From Crocinitomicaceae bacterium (GTDB lineage: Bacteria; Bacteroidota; Bacteroidia; Flavobacteriales_D; Crocinitomicaceae), in assembly GCA_013215515.1 (NCBI GenBank), contig JABSPC010000353.1:1-9360 (forward strand): a stretch of 9,360 nucleotides of DNA. The letters are read 5' to 3'. The stretch's first letter is position 1, and each line of letters begins with the position of its first letter. Shown here one piece after another: positions 1 through 6,936 of the stretch. The notes under the pieces were generated by a model that was given only the letters and a program-made list of their open reading frames with translations, was not told the DNA's origin and searched no databases. Both the position numbers and the translations under genes were made by a program.

Positions 1-752
1 CCCAATACCTCTCCCGCTATTTCAATATACGTCAATTTTCCAAAAGAAATTTGATATGTTCCCTCTGCGAATATTCCAAGTGCAACTCCACCTCCATACC
101 CTACAGTGAACCCTCCTGATTCCTGACTTGAAGGAACGTCGACAGAAAATTCAACGGATGGTCCAGCACCAATAAAACCTCCTATGCTAGTACCCCACCC
201 ATCTAAATCTTCTATTCTTGAAGCGCCAGAAACGCTAACTCCTACTCCAAAAGTAACACCTATTCCTATTCCCAGACCTGCTCCAGGTGTCACAAATGGT
301 GCTATTCCTTCACTATCAAAAGCAAAACCGGCAGACAAAGAAAATTCGAAAATTAAAAATGCAGCCCTAAAGTCAGCGTGAATTGAAACAACTTCTAACC
401 CTTCTAATTCAATTCCATCAATCACCCTATTCTCACTAAATGCATATGGACTATTATGCGGATATTTTGACGCTAAAGGATCAACCGCAAAGAACCTCCC
501 AACCCTCGGATCATGCATTCTGTACTTATAATTGATGGAGTTTCCTTCTCCCTTCACCTCGTCATCCTTCTCTTGGCCTTGGAAGCCATATCTGTAGCTT
601 CCTGTTGAAGCATTTCGATTAGGCATTACCATACCATATGGGGATGAGTATACACTCAAAAAAGTGTTATTATTCTCTATAGATGCCTGATTTCTCAATT
701 TGCTACGCGTGATAAGTCTTTCAATTAAAAAAAGGTGTCCGCAAGGATACCC
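1..752 (-). pseudogene. RHS repeat-associated core and variable C-terminal tip, truncated at its N-terminal side and running off the left edge
   Basis: Translation of the minus strand gives an uninterrupted frame from just after a stop at 753-755 to the left edge. It contains the RHS core signature of Bacteroidota: [14 protein letters not shown], then [19 protein letters not shown], then a [21 protein letters not shown] motif (about 580 down to 395). Beyond the core lies a Gly/Val-rich tip ([15 protein letters not shown] near 285-240) that I cannot assign to a toxin family. RHS proteins are secreted or surface polymorphic toxins whose tip after the core varies. There is no YD-repeat body and no start upstream of the core; the first in-frame ATG (632) lies inside the conserved PYGMVMPNR segment. 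RHS-like sequence appears to begin near 715, directly beside the terminator of the recombinase operon. It is therefore either an orphan RHS tip or a gene cut by the adjacent element. Confidence 0.85.
727..752 (-). terminator. Rho-independent terminator of the recombinase operon
   Basis: On the minus strand, GGTATCC, a TTGC loop and GGACACC are followed by seven T residues. The stem is 7 bp with one G-T pair. It begins about 10 bases after the stop codon of the recombinase gene at 762, so it should end the leftward ATPase-recombinase transcript before the RHS fragment. Confidence 0.8.
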
Positions 753-761
753 TCAATGTAA

Positions 762-1643
762 TCATTTACCTATTAGATAGTGGTTTTTCAACTCTTTTTT
801 TAATCCTTCGATTCGATCCACATTATAACGTTCTGTACTTGATACATACCGATGCCCTGACATGTATTGCGCCTTCCGAAGCCCGTACTGTTCCAGCCAT
901 TCAGAGATTACGCTCTGTCTGATCTGTTGCAGATTTTTAAGCTTTGGATAAAACATTCGCAGCTTTCTGAGTAGAATAGAAATAACGTTCGTAAGTAGAT
1001 TTACTCCCTTGCCATAGTTCACCAAAAAATAATCACTCTGCTTATTCGCCTCTTTCAAGATCGCGGAGCGAACGTTCAAAATGTAATCTTGAAAAAGTAA
1101 AAGCTGTTGCGCTTTTAAATCCAAGGTTCTAGCATTTGTTGTTCTTGCCCCAGGCACATAGATTTTACCATTCAATAAATCAACATCTTTAAGTTCAATC
1201 AAGTTTAGTTCCTTGCTTCCCACACCCTGAAAAACAACCAGACTCAAAAGGACTTTATTCCTTTTTTGAGCAAGTCCAAATGAAGTTTGGAACTCGTAGA
1301 GTTCTTGTAGTTCTTCTGGCGTTAAAAGATTGTGTGGTATCTTTCTCACTCCACCTTTGAGCTTGACAAGCTTCGCAGGGTTTTCCTTCGACAGGCTCAA
1401 CAACCCTGCTTTGTTTTGAGTGATCAAATAATCAAAATAATATTCCAGGTTCTTGATCTTTAAACGGATCGTGTGAACCGTATTGCCTTTCTCTTTACAG
1501 TACGTCGTGTAATTCATAATCGCATCGTAATCAATGACGTTTTCATCATTCCACGCCTCAAAGTCTTTGACTGTGTTCTCTCTAGTTCTAATCGTGTTGA
1601 CTGCTTCGCCCTTGTTAAGCAAATATTCATTAAATGTCTTCAT
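762..1643 (-). CDS. Tyrosine recombinase family protein with degenerate active site (partner recombinase)
   Basis: A 293-residue protein with an N-terminal core-binding (SAM-like) region (about 1-90) and a C-terminal tyrosine-recombinase fold. The end of the fold is clear: IRQS at 241-244 supplies the second Arg (R242), SGHRY supplies H264, and the nucleophile is Y273 in STERYNV. The first catalytic Arg is missing: where XerD has GLRVSEL this protein has GVGSKEL (141-146). The His of HxxR is Gln (Q239), and the usual beta-hairpin Lys is not evident. Length is normal for XerC/D-type enzymes. The start lies 14 bp after the stop of the fully equipped recombinase gene, so the two are surely co-transcribed. 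The likely role is a structural or regulatory partner in a heteromeric recombination complex, or a single-function enzyme dependent on its neighbour. Inactivity is an inference from residues. Confidence 0.85.
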   Translation of the reverse strand: MKTFNEYLLNKGEAVNTIRTRENTVKDFEAWNDENVIDYDAIMNYTTYCKEKGNTVHTIRLKIKNLEYYFDYLITQNKAGLLSLSKENPAKLVKLKGGVRKIPHNLLTPEELQELYEFQTSFGLAQKRNKVLLSLVVFQGVGSKELNLIELKDVDLLNGKIYVPGARTTNARTLDLKAQQLLLFQDYILNVRSAILKEANKQSDYFLVNYGKGVNLLTNVISILLRKLRMFYPKLKNLQQIRQSVISEWLEQYGLRKAQYMSGHRYVSSTERYNVDRIEGLKKELKNHYLIGK

Positions 1644-1657
1644 AATTCGTTGTTGTT

Positions 1658-2587
1658 TTAGTCTTGATGCTCTCGCATCGGCTTATCTTTTTCATTTTTT
1701 GGGTGTCGACCTTCGACTAGGTGAGTATAAATTTGTGTGCTATCTAAGCTTCTGTGTCCAAGGAATAGCGCAATGCTTTCTAGCTTCATTCCTGATTGTA
1801 AAAGATGCGTAGCGATGGAATGGCGAAGCGTGTGAGCGCTTGCCTGTTTCTTAATCTTTGCATCCTTGATTAACTTTCTAATCACATAAGAAACAGATTC
1901 TGCTGCTAATGCTTTTCCGCGTTCTGTCACCAGAACCGAACTTGTACTTTTGTCTTTAGGAACTAACTTTTCTCTCACATTGAAAATGTAATCTTCCAAG
2001 ATTGTTTTCACATGATCCGACATTGGAACGATCCGCTGACGGTGCGTTTTGCTTTGAGCAATAAACACTTCTTCTTTGCTAAAGTTGATGTCTTCTATTT
2101 TAAGTTGAACGCCTTCTTTTCTTCTGAGTCCTAAACCGTAATAAATTGCCAACACTGCCTTATTTCGTTTACCAAGAAGTGTTTGATCGCAGGATTTAAA
2201 AAGTTGTTCGACTTCTTGTACACTCAGCATTTTAGGCTGACTCTTTGATTTTACAAGCTTTGGGAAAATAGGTTCACGTATTGATTTTTTGCGCTCTAAA
2301 AACACATAGAACAACTTTAAAAAGGCAAGATGCTTGTGCAGATAAGCCATGCTTAACCCACCATCTGTTCGTTGATTGGATCGAGTTTTCAAATACTCAA
2401 AATATGGGTTCAAGTCCTTTGTATCAAAAAGATTGATCTGATTTAACTCCAAGTAAAACAAGTATTCTTTAACGCTACTGTTTGCATTGTAAACCGTGTC
2501 TTTCGAGTAGTTGATCTGCTGTAAGTTCTTTTGAAACTGGGCAAGCAGGTTTTTGTTTGCGCTTTGGCGCAAGTGTAATTTTTTCAT
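1658..2587 (-). CDS. XerD-like tyrosine recombinase/integrase
   Basis: A 309-residue site-specific DNA recombinase. Residues about 10-105 form the N-terminal SAM-like DNA-binding domain and 120-300 the catalytic domain. All catalytic residues are visible: R155 in GLGLRRKEG, K180 in SKTHRQRIVP, H252 and R255 in AHTLRHS, H278 in LGHRS and the nucleophile Y287 in QIYTHL. Enzymes of this family cut and rejoin DNA through a 3'-phosphotyrosyl link during integration, excision or dimer resolution. It is encoded with a degenerate second recombinase downstream and a P-loop ATPase upstream, which argues for an element-borne integrase rather than the housekeeping XerC/D pair. Three GCGTAAC repeats (2629-2652) lie about 40-65 bp upstream of the ATG and could be an operator or recombinase binding sites. 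The start at 2587 gives a normal N-terminus. Confidence 0.93.
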   Translation of the reverse strand: MKKLHLRQSANKNLLAQFQKNLQQINYSKDTVYNANSSVKEYLFYLELNQINLFDTKDLNPYFEYLKTRSNQRTDGGLSMAYLHKHLAFLKLFYVFLERKKSIREPIFPKLVKSKSQPKMLSVQEVEQLFKSCDQTLLGKRNKAVLAIYYGLGLRRKEGVQLKIEDINFSKEEVFIAQSKTHRQRIVPMSDHVKTILEDYIFNVREKLVPKDKSTSSVLVTERGKALAAESVSYVIRKLIKDAKIKKQASAHTLRHSIATHLLQSGMKLESIALFLGHRSLDSTQIYTHLVEGRHPKNEKDKPMREHQD

Positions 2588-2628
2588 AATTATTATCTAT
2601 TTTTCGGTAGGGTACTTACACCTTTCGT

Positions 2629-2721
2629 GTTACGCTGTTACGCGTGTTACGCATGGATGATTTCCCCTTTGTTTATCAGTGTTTGAGTAATTATTGTTGG
2701 TTTTGTTACGCTGTGTTACGC
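2629..2721. repeat. Cluster of five GTTACGC repeats between the ATPase and recombinase genes
   Basis: The heptamer GTTACGC occurs at 2629-2635, 2637-2643, 2646-2652, 2705-2711 and 2715-2721, all in one orientation. Spacings are 8, 9, 59 and 10 bp. The last copy overlaps the ATPase stop codon (2716-2718). Such phased direct repeats are typical of iterons, recombinase arm-type sites or regulator operators; which applies here cannot be told from sequence. Confidence 0.7.
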
Positions 2722-4335
2722 TGTTGGATACTTTTCCCTAAGTTCCTGTAGCTTTTCGTCCAGTACGTCTACTCCACTTTGGATATTTGTGTAATCATCC
2801 CAACTTTCGATCTTGTATTCAAAACTCATTTTTGGATTCGAACTAACAAGTGTTATCAAAGAAAGACTCTCCAAGGCATTTAGATGGCGTTTTACTTGCT
2901 GACGATACAAACGGAAGCTTTTACAAATATCCTTACTGTAAAATGTTGTCTGTTCCTCTTTGTTCAAATAGCTTTTAAGCCTCTCAAAGAACAGGCGCTG
3001 CGCGCCTGTAAGTTGATCACTCTTTCTTAAAAGCGATTCTCTACAAAGCTTGTTCGCCCATTCGATATGATCCAGTTTCGTTTCAATGTATCTTCCTCTT
3101 TTATCTTCTTGAATTTCTAATTGGAACTGATGTAAAAACGTAATTGATTTGATTAAGGCTATGTAATGTTGATTCGTTCTTAGCGGTTTAAAAACAACTG
3201 GAGGTAACATAAGCTCTGGCTGAAACGGGTTTCTGATTTCAATTGGTTCTAGTAGTCGTTGTGCATTTTTGAGCAGCAATTGAACTTCTTCGATCTTTAA
3301 TTTATCGATCATTCCTGCTGCAATTTCGTTTTGATACGCCATCACATCTTGCTGATGTTTGTAGATTTCATCAACATGAATCAAGTAAGAACGGTTTGAG
3401 TTGTCTTCATACAACTTGTCTTTCGTTGTTGCTCCAACAATGCAAACTGGCCCTTTGGCTTCCAGTTTCTTTTGTTTGTGTTCTCCACTGGTTTGATCCA
3501 TTTCTGTGGTGTACTTTACAATATGTCCATTGCTCATAAATTCTCGGAGTGAATACAAGGCATTCATTGAGCCGTCCAGATCCTCGAGCATTAAAACTTT
3601 GTGCGACCAAAACTCTTTGTAGGGAGGATAGAAAAGTACGTTTTCAGTGAGTGCTGTTGTAACATGGCATTGCTCATCAGGAACACAGTTAATCACTGTT
3701 TTCAAAAGATTTGTTTTCCCTGATCCAGAACTACCGTGTATCAATGCGTGTAATGGAGAGTCAAATTTACGAGTGAGGAAGATCAAGAATAATAGTAATC
3801 CGTTATCAGCTTCGTTTATTAGTCCAGCTTGTTTTAGAAGGTTTGAAATTTCAGAAAGTAGAGCTTTGCTTTTCAAGAGCTTCTTTGCTTGGCTTTTGGC
3901 TTGTGGACTTAGTTCAACTCTTGGTGCGCGTTGCGGGAGTAACTGTTCTTTTCGTCTTTCCATTCGGTATTTCTCAACGCCATCAATGAGTGAATAGATT
4001 GTATTGGTTAAGTCTGTTGTTCCTAATTCTAGTTTTTCGGCTGCTTCTCTGATGTAGCGTTTTACTTGTGTATCGCTGTAAAGATCAACCGTGTTTCTGT
4101 ACGCATGAACTGGGCTTAATTGAGGATGGCGCGTTACTTTTAATGTTACTCGAAGCCGATCCAATTGTTTCATATTTACACCCCCCATCAGTTCGTAGCG
4201 TAATTGTTCAATTGGGTTTTCACAAATCAAGTGTTCCGGATTCCTGATGTCGATACCGTGAATGTATCCTGTTGTTCCTTTTGGAGCATTTTTAAAGCCT
4301 TCAAGACCGTTTTTGATAAATTGTTGCTGATTCAT
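2716..4335 (-). CDS. P-loop (AAA+/helicase-like) ATPase of a mobile element, with C-terminal winged-helix-like region
   Basis: A 539-residue protein resembling the ATPase half of phage and plasmid primase-helicases. A Walker A motif GSSGSGKT is at 201-208, and a Walker B-like LMLED at 248-252 in a hydrophobic strand. KGPVCIVGATTKDKL (294-308) resembles a sensor strand, and NSNRSYLIHVDE (312-323) holds a candidate Arg finger. Residues 1-190 are charged and helical with no CHC2 zinc finger or Toprim signature, so a primase activity is not supported. About 430-525 resembles a winged helix (YSKDICKSFRLYRQQVKRHL). The likely role is DNA binding or remodelling for replication, excision or transposition of the element. 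It is the first gene of the leftward ATPase-recombinase-recombinase operon, divergent from the XRE regulator. Its first 18 codons recur unchanged at 6952-7006. The family is not one I can name with certainty. Confidence 0.75.
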   Translation of the reverse strand: MNQQQFIKNGLEGFKNAPKGTTGYIHGIDIRNPEHLICENPIEQLRYELMGGVNMKQLDRLRVTLKVTRHPQLSPVHAYRNTVDLYSDTQVKRYIREAAEKLELGTTDLTNTIYSLIDGVEKYRMERRKEQLLPQRAPRVELSPQAKSQAKKLLKSKALLSEISNLLKQAGLINEADNGLLLFLIFLTRKFDSPLHALIHGSSGSGKTNLLKTVINCVPDEQCHVTTALTENVLFYPPYKEFWSHKVLMLEDLDGSMNALYSLREFMSNGHIVKYTTEMDQTSGEHKQKKLEAKGPVCIVGATTKDKLYEDNSNRSYLIHVDEIYKHQQDVMAYQNEIAAGMIDKLKIEEVQLLLKNAQRLLEPIEIRNPFQPELMLPPVVFKPLRTNQHYIALIKSITFLHQFQLEIQEDKRGRYIETKLDHIEWANKLCRESLLRKSDQLTGAQRLFFERLKSYLNKEEQTTFYSKDICKSFRLYRQQVKRHLNALESLSLITLVSSNPKMSFEYKIESWDDYTNIQSGVDVLDEKLQELREKYPTA

Positions 4336-4477
4336 TGAAAAAAGTTTTTATAACTATTAGACATAAATATATCTTTTGGTTTTCAATCAAGCAAGAACTA
4401 TATACTTTATTTATACCTTATAATTGTCTATTTTCGCATAGAACAAGAACTTTTATTTGTTTTAACCCCTTGTAGTT
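4336..4477. promoter_or_regulatory. Divergent promoter/operator region between the ATPase and XRE genes
   Basis: This 142-bp AT-rich space separates divergent start codons, so it must hold both promoters. On the minus strand TTG followed 16 bp later by TATATTTA (about 4365-4395) is a fair match to the Bacteroidota -33/-7 pattern (TTTG and TAnnTTTG). The hexamer AAGAAC occurs at 4393-4398 and again at 4446-4451, a possible regulator half-site. The whole region is repeated at 7007-7148 with seven substitutions and no gaps, which suggests it is conserved within an element family. By analogy with phage and ICE regulators, the XRE protein probably binds here; this is inferred. Confidence 0.6.
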
Positions 4478-4813
4478 ATGAAAATAGGTGAGATTATATC
4501 TAATTTGAGAAAAGACAGAAAATGGTCACAAACTGATTTAGCTGAGAAAACTGGTATTTCTCAAGTTATGGTTGGAAAATATGAGAGAGGTGATGCAGCA
4601 CCATCAATTGATGTAGCTAAAAACATCGCAGACTCCTTTGAAGTCACCTTAGACTACTTGGTTGGCGATACTACTAGCATCTCATTTGACAAGAAAACAC
4701 TAAAGCGATTAGAAGATTTACAAGCCATGGATGAAGGAAGACGAAACACTCTTTTCGATTTAATGGATACCTACATCAGAGATTCTAAAACAAGACAAGC
4801 TTACGATTCATAA
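4478..4813 (+). CDS. HTH-XRE family transcriptional regulator
   Basis: A 111-residue protein. Residues 4-62 form a Cro/C1-type helix-turn-helix: IGEIISNLRKDRKWSQTDLA, then TGISQVMVGKYERG with the recognition helix at about 28-37. The tail (70-111) is charged and probably helical (DKKTLKRLEDLQAMDEGRR), likely a dimerisation segment. Such regulators control lysogeny-like switches of mobile elements or antitoxin operons. The gene is transcribed away from the ATPase-recombinase operon, so repression of that operon from the shared 142-bp region is the likely job. Twelve bp separate it from the antitoxin gene downstream, so it could equally be the regulator of that addiction module. The first 52 codons are repeated at 7149-7304 with only synonymous changes. 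Confidence 0.92.
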   Translation: MKIGEIISNLRKDRKWSQTDLAEKTGISQVMVGKYERGDAAPSIDVAKNIADSFEVTLDYLVGDTTSISFDKKTLKRLEDLQAMDEGRRNTLFDLMDTYIRDSKTRQAYDS

Positions 4814-4824
4814 AATTCAAAACA

Positions 4825-5046
4825 ATGGGACATTCTTTTCATATAAACGATATTTCAAATCCTAAAGCTCAAGCATTTTTGGAATATATCAAAACACTTG
4901 ATTTTGTAAGCGTTGACAAAATCGACATTCCTAAATGGCAACAAGATTTAACACTTAAAAGAATGGCTGAACTAGACAAAGACCCTAGCAAAGCGATTGA
5001 TTTTGACAATATGATTGACCGTTTAGAGAAGAAGCATGGCTTATAA
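4825..5046 (+). CDS. Putative antitoxin of a ParE/RelE-type addiction module
   Basis: A 73-residue protein with the look of the short 'addiction module component' antitoxins. Its charged C-terminal half, IPKWQQDLTLKRMAELDKDP followed by DNMIDRLEKKHG, resembles the conserved W/Q-x-R-x-x-E-L-x-x-x-P pattern of that group. Antitoxins of this type bind and neutralise a cognate ParE/RelE toxin through the C-terminal helix. The stop codon overlaps the start of a toxin remnant (ATG at 5036), the classic coupled toxin-antitoxin layout. The gene is 12 bp downstream of the XRE regulator and presumably shares its transcript. Since the toxin is broken, the antitoxin may be a leftover or may protect against related toxins elsewhere. 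The family call is from motif resemblance only. Confidence 0.7.
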   Translation: MGHSFHINDISNPKAQAFLEYIKTLDFVSVDKIDIPKWQQDLTLKRMAELDKDPSKAIDFDNMIDRLEKKHGL

Positions 5047-5166
5047 ATAATTACTTCAACCAAAGCTGAGTTAGATGTTGACAAAGCAATTGAGTACTAC
5101 AAAGACATCAACGTTCAACTAGCCAAAGACTTCTTAACCGAACTTAAAGCTACATGGGAGAAGTAG
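5036..5166 (+). pseudogene. ParE/RelE-family toxin remnant, frameshifted and truncated
   Basis: An ATG at 5036 overlaps the antitoxin stop and reads M-A-Y-K, then hits a stop at 5048-5050. Shifting frame at about 5047, which amounts to one missing A in the run TATAAATAATT, restores IITSTKAELDVDKAIEYYKD and then INVQLAKDFLTELKATWEK before a stop at 5164-5166. This is the N-terminal half of a ParE/RelE toxin (beta strand, then a helix with A-x-x-Y-Y and Q-L-A-x-x-F). Only about 43 codons remain of a usual 95-100, and the C-terminal part with most of the active surface is missing. Two lesions, a frameshift and a 3' truncation, make it a dead toxin. The reading is direct; the family call rests on the characteristic helix pattern. 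Confidence 0.85.
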
Positions 5167-5170
5167 CCTG

Positions 5171-5195
5171 CTACACATAAATATATTTATACCCG
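5171..5195 (+). promoter_or_regulatory. AT-rich palindrome and likely promoter in front of the 111-residue gene
   Basis: ATAAATATATTTAT (5177-5190) is a perfect 14-bp palindrome ending 5 bases before the ATG at 5196. TATATTTA within it resembles the Bacteroidota -7 element, which would give a very short leader. The left part, CTACACATA, recurs at 5543-5551 after the next gene. Confidence 0.4.
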
Positions 5196-5531
5196 ATGAT
5201 ATACAAAGAACTTATTCAAGCCCTTAAAAAGGTTAAAACTTACGACGACATTTCAGAAGAACTCCTGACGGAACTTTCATCTGTAACCATTGACACACAT
5301 ATGCAACTGTATCTTTCAGAAGATGAAACAGAACCCGAACAGGCTTTTGAAATGACAAGAATGAGCATCCTAAAAATGCTAGATTTTACGATGTTGGATA
5401 TAGTGACTAGTGAAGAACCCGAGGAATATGGAGACATGCCAAACATTAATGATTTACCTTTTGGTGATCCTCTTCTAAAAAACCAACTTTCCAAAGCATT
5501 TGAGGAATACAACAAAAGAATGGATTCCTAA
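5196..5531 (+). CDS. Small acidic protein of unknown function
   Basis: A 111-residue protein that I do not recognise. It is acidic, with 27 Asp/Glu against 10 Lys/Arg by eye. It is probably mostly helical, with no signal peptide, membrane span or cysteine. Notable stretches are LIQALKKVKTYDDISEELL near the start, YLSEDETEPEQAF in the middle and LPFGDPLLKNQLSKAFEEYN at the end. The size and acidity fit an antitoxin, immunity protein or DNA-mimic, but nothing proves any of these. It stands alone between the dead ParE remnant and the fic gene, on the same strand. It has its own likely promoter just upstream, so it behaves as an independent cargo module. The start at 5196 is the only sensible one. 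Confidence 0.7.
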   Translation: MIYKELIQALKKVKTYDDISEELLTELSSVTIDTHMQLYLSEDETEPEQAFEMTRMSILKMLDFTMLDIVTSEEPEEYGDMPNINDLPFGDPLLKNQLSKAFEEYNKRMDS

Positions 5532-5542
5532 TTCCGCCCCCC

Positions 5543-5568
5543 CTACACATAGCTATATTAACATAATG
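5543..5568 (+). repeat. Boundary sequence after the 111-residue gene, related to those after the toxin remnant and after fic
   Basis: CTACACATAGCTATATTAAC then ATAATG. Its left half matches 5171-5186 (CTACACATA, two bases, TATATT). Its right half, TTAACATAATG (5558-5568), is identical to 6865-6875, where CCTAC also precedes it but 11 bases are missing between the two blocks. All three sites lie 3-30 bp after a stop codon on the plus strand. Confidence 0.5.
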
Positions 5569-5731
5569 TAAAATAGCCCCAACGCACCCCAGAGTGTCAG
5601 GTACGACCGAGCTCGACTAGTTAATTAAATTTTTAGCAATTATATTAAATTAGCGTCTCTCTATTTAAAAAACATCGTATTTTCTTAAATAAGGGTTACC
5701 TTTGATAAAAAAATATCTATTTTCTTTACAT

Positions 5732-6856
5732 ATGAAAGGTTTCAAATCAGGACATTATATAAGTCAGGGTAGTTATAAAAGCTTCCAGCCAAACAATATT
5801 GATCAACAATGGGTAATTGAAAACATGGAATTATTAGAGTTGCTCAGTCAAGCGGATAGGCAAATAGGACGATTGGATATGTATTCAGAATACATCCCAA
5901 ATATTGACCTTTTTATTAGTATGCATGTCACAAAAGAAGCTACTCAATCAAATAAGATTGAAGGAACTAAAACCAATATAGAAGAAGCCCTTCTCAATAA
6001 AGAAGATATAAAAAAAGAAAAAAGAGATGATTGGGAGGAGGTTCAAAATTATATGGTTGCTTTAAACTCAGCCATTAAAGAATTAAATGATTTACCATTC
6101 TCATCCCGCCTCATAAAAAGCGCACATAAAACCTTACTTCAAGGAGTACGAGGAAAACATAAACTACCTGGAGAGTTCCGAATAAGTCAAAACTGGATTG
6201 GTGGTGCTTCAATAAAAGACGCAACATTTATTCCTCCCAACCATTCATCTATCAACGAATACATGAGTGATCTGGAAAAATTTGCACACAATGAAAATCA
6301 TTTTTTACCTGAACTTATTAAAATTGCATTAATTCATTATCAATTTGAAACAATACATCCCTTCCTTGATGGTAATGGTCGAGTTGGGCGATTAATGATC
6401 ACACTATACCTTGTCGAAAAAGGAATTCTTCAAAAACCAATTCTATATCTTTCTGACTTTTTTGAAAAGAATCGATCATTATATTATGAAAACTTAACTC
6501 TTGTAAGAACAAAAGATGACATAACGCAATGGCTCAAATTTTTTCTAGTTGGAGTGATCGAAACTGCCAAAAATAGCATTGAAACATTTGATAAAATTTT
6601 GAAACTTGAAAAAGACATTGAGACCAAAATTCAATCACTTGGAAGTCGAGCCAACAATGCAAAACTTATCATCGACTATTTGTTTCAAAAACCAGTGATT
6701 GATGCACAACAAGCAAAAATAATAACACAGCTATCAATGCCTTCCGTTTATACTTTGATCGATCAACTAGAAAGCCTCAAAATCCTCAAAGAAATCACAG
6801 GTTCAAAAAGAGGGAAAATTTACACCTTTAATGATTACATTGATTTATTCAAATAA
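5732..6856 (+). CDS. fic: Fic family protein, class II (inhibitory motif in N-terminal part), probable AMP-transferase
   Basis: The Fic motif HPFLDGNGRVGR is complete, with its catalytic His, the anion-binding DGNG loop and the final Arg (residues 209-220 counted from the ATG at 5732). Fic enzymes move AMP from ATP to hydroxyl side chains of target proteins. Upstream, SNKIEG (73-78) matches the inhibitory [S/T]xxxE[G/N] motif, whose Glu blocks the ATP gamma-phosphate site. This places it in class II, in which the antitoxin helix is built in. The flap segment is GEFRISQNWIGG. The C-terminal about 75 residues look like a winged helix. A TTG at 5702 would add 10 residues, but MKGFKSGHYISQGSYKSFQP is the usual family N-terminus, so I prefer the ATG. 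No partner antitoxin gene is next to it. It probably acts as a self-inhibited cytosolic regulator or toxin and sits as cargo between related boundary sequences. Confidence 0.94.
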   Translation: MKGFKSGHYISQGSYKSFQPNNIDQQWVIENMELLELLSQADRQIGRLDMYSEYIPNIDLFISMHVTKEATQSNKIEGTKTNIEEALLNKEDIKKEKRDDWEEVQNYMVALNSAIKELNDLPFSSRLIKSAHKTLLQGVRGKHKLPGEFRISQNWIGGASIKDATFIPPNHSSINEYMSDLEKFAHNENHFLPELIKIALIHYQFETIHPFLDGNGRVGRLMITLYLVEKGILQKPILYLSDFFEKNRSLYYENLTLVRTKDDITQWLKFFLVGVIETAKNSIETFDKILKLEKDIETKIQSLGSRANNAKLIIDYLFQKPVIDAQQAKIITQLSMPSVYTLIDQLESLKILKEITGSKRGKIYTFNDYIDLFK

Positions 6857-6887
6857 ATTCCTACTTAACATAATGCCAGTTATTGAG

Positions 6888-6936
6888 CTAGATATTTGTC
6901 TAAAGGAGTTTTACGAGTACTAAAACAAATATCTAG
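6888..6936. repeat. 12-bp perfect inverted repeat downstream of fic
   Basis: CTAGATATTTGT (6888-6899) and ACAAATATCTAG (6925-6936) are exact reverse complements separated by 25 bases. No T-run follows, so it is not a standard terminator. It may still stop or stabilise the fic transcript, or be a recombination structure, since the 19-bp direct repeat begins at its right end (6934). Confidence 0.6.

Larger units (their letters stand above)
727..4824. mobile_element. Probable mobile-element backbone: ATPase, two tyrosine recombinases and XRE regulator
   Basis: Four genes form one unit: a leftward operon of ATPase, active recombinase and degenerate recombinase ending at a terminator, and a divergent XRE regulator. 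A remnant with the same gene order at the ATPase-XRE junction lies at 6952-7304, so this arrangement exists in more than one copy and behaves as a family. No transfer genes are visible, so it would be a transposon-like or mobilisable element. Ends are not established; the left one is near 712-727, where RHS similarity stops, and the right one may be as far as 6952 or 7523 if the downstream genes are cargo. Confidence 0.6.

Noticed and set aside
184..381. Plus-strand 65-residue ORF
   Set aside because: It is the antisense of the glycine-rich RHS tip; its Pro-rich sequence is just the complement of Gly codons.
3407..3997. Additional ORFs overlapping the ATPase gene on both strands
   Set aside because: They lie within the well-supported P-loop ATPase frame and show no recognisable motifs of their own.
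2716..4335. Calling the ATPase a full DNA primase
   Set aside because: No CHC2 zinc finger, Toprim or archaeo-eukaryotic primase motif is visible; only the P-loop ATPase core is supported.
5702..5731. TTG start for the Fic protein at 5702
   Set aside because: The ten extra residues (MIKKYLFSLH) precede a typical Fic N-terminus starting at the ATG at 5732, so the later start is preferred.
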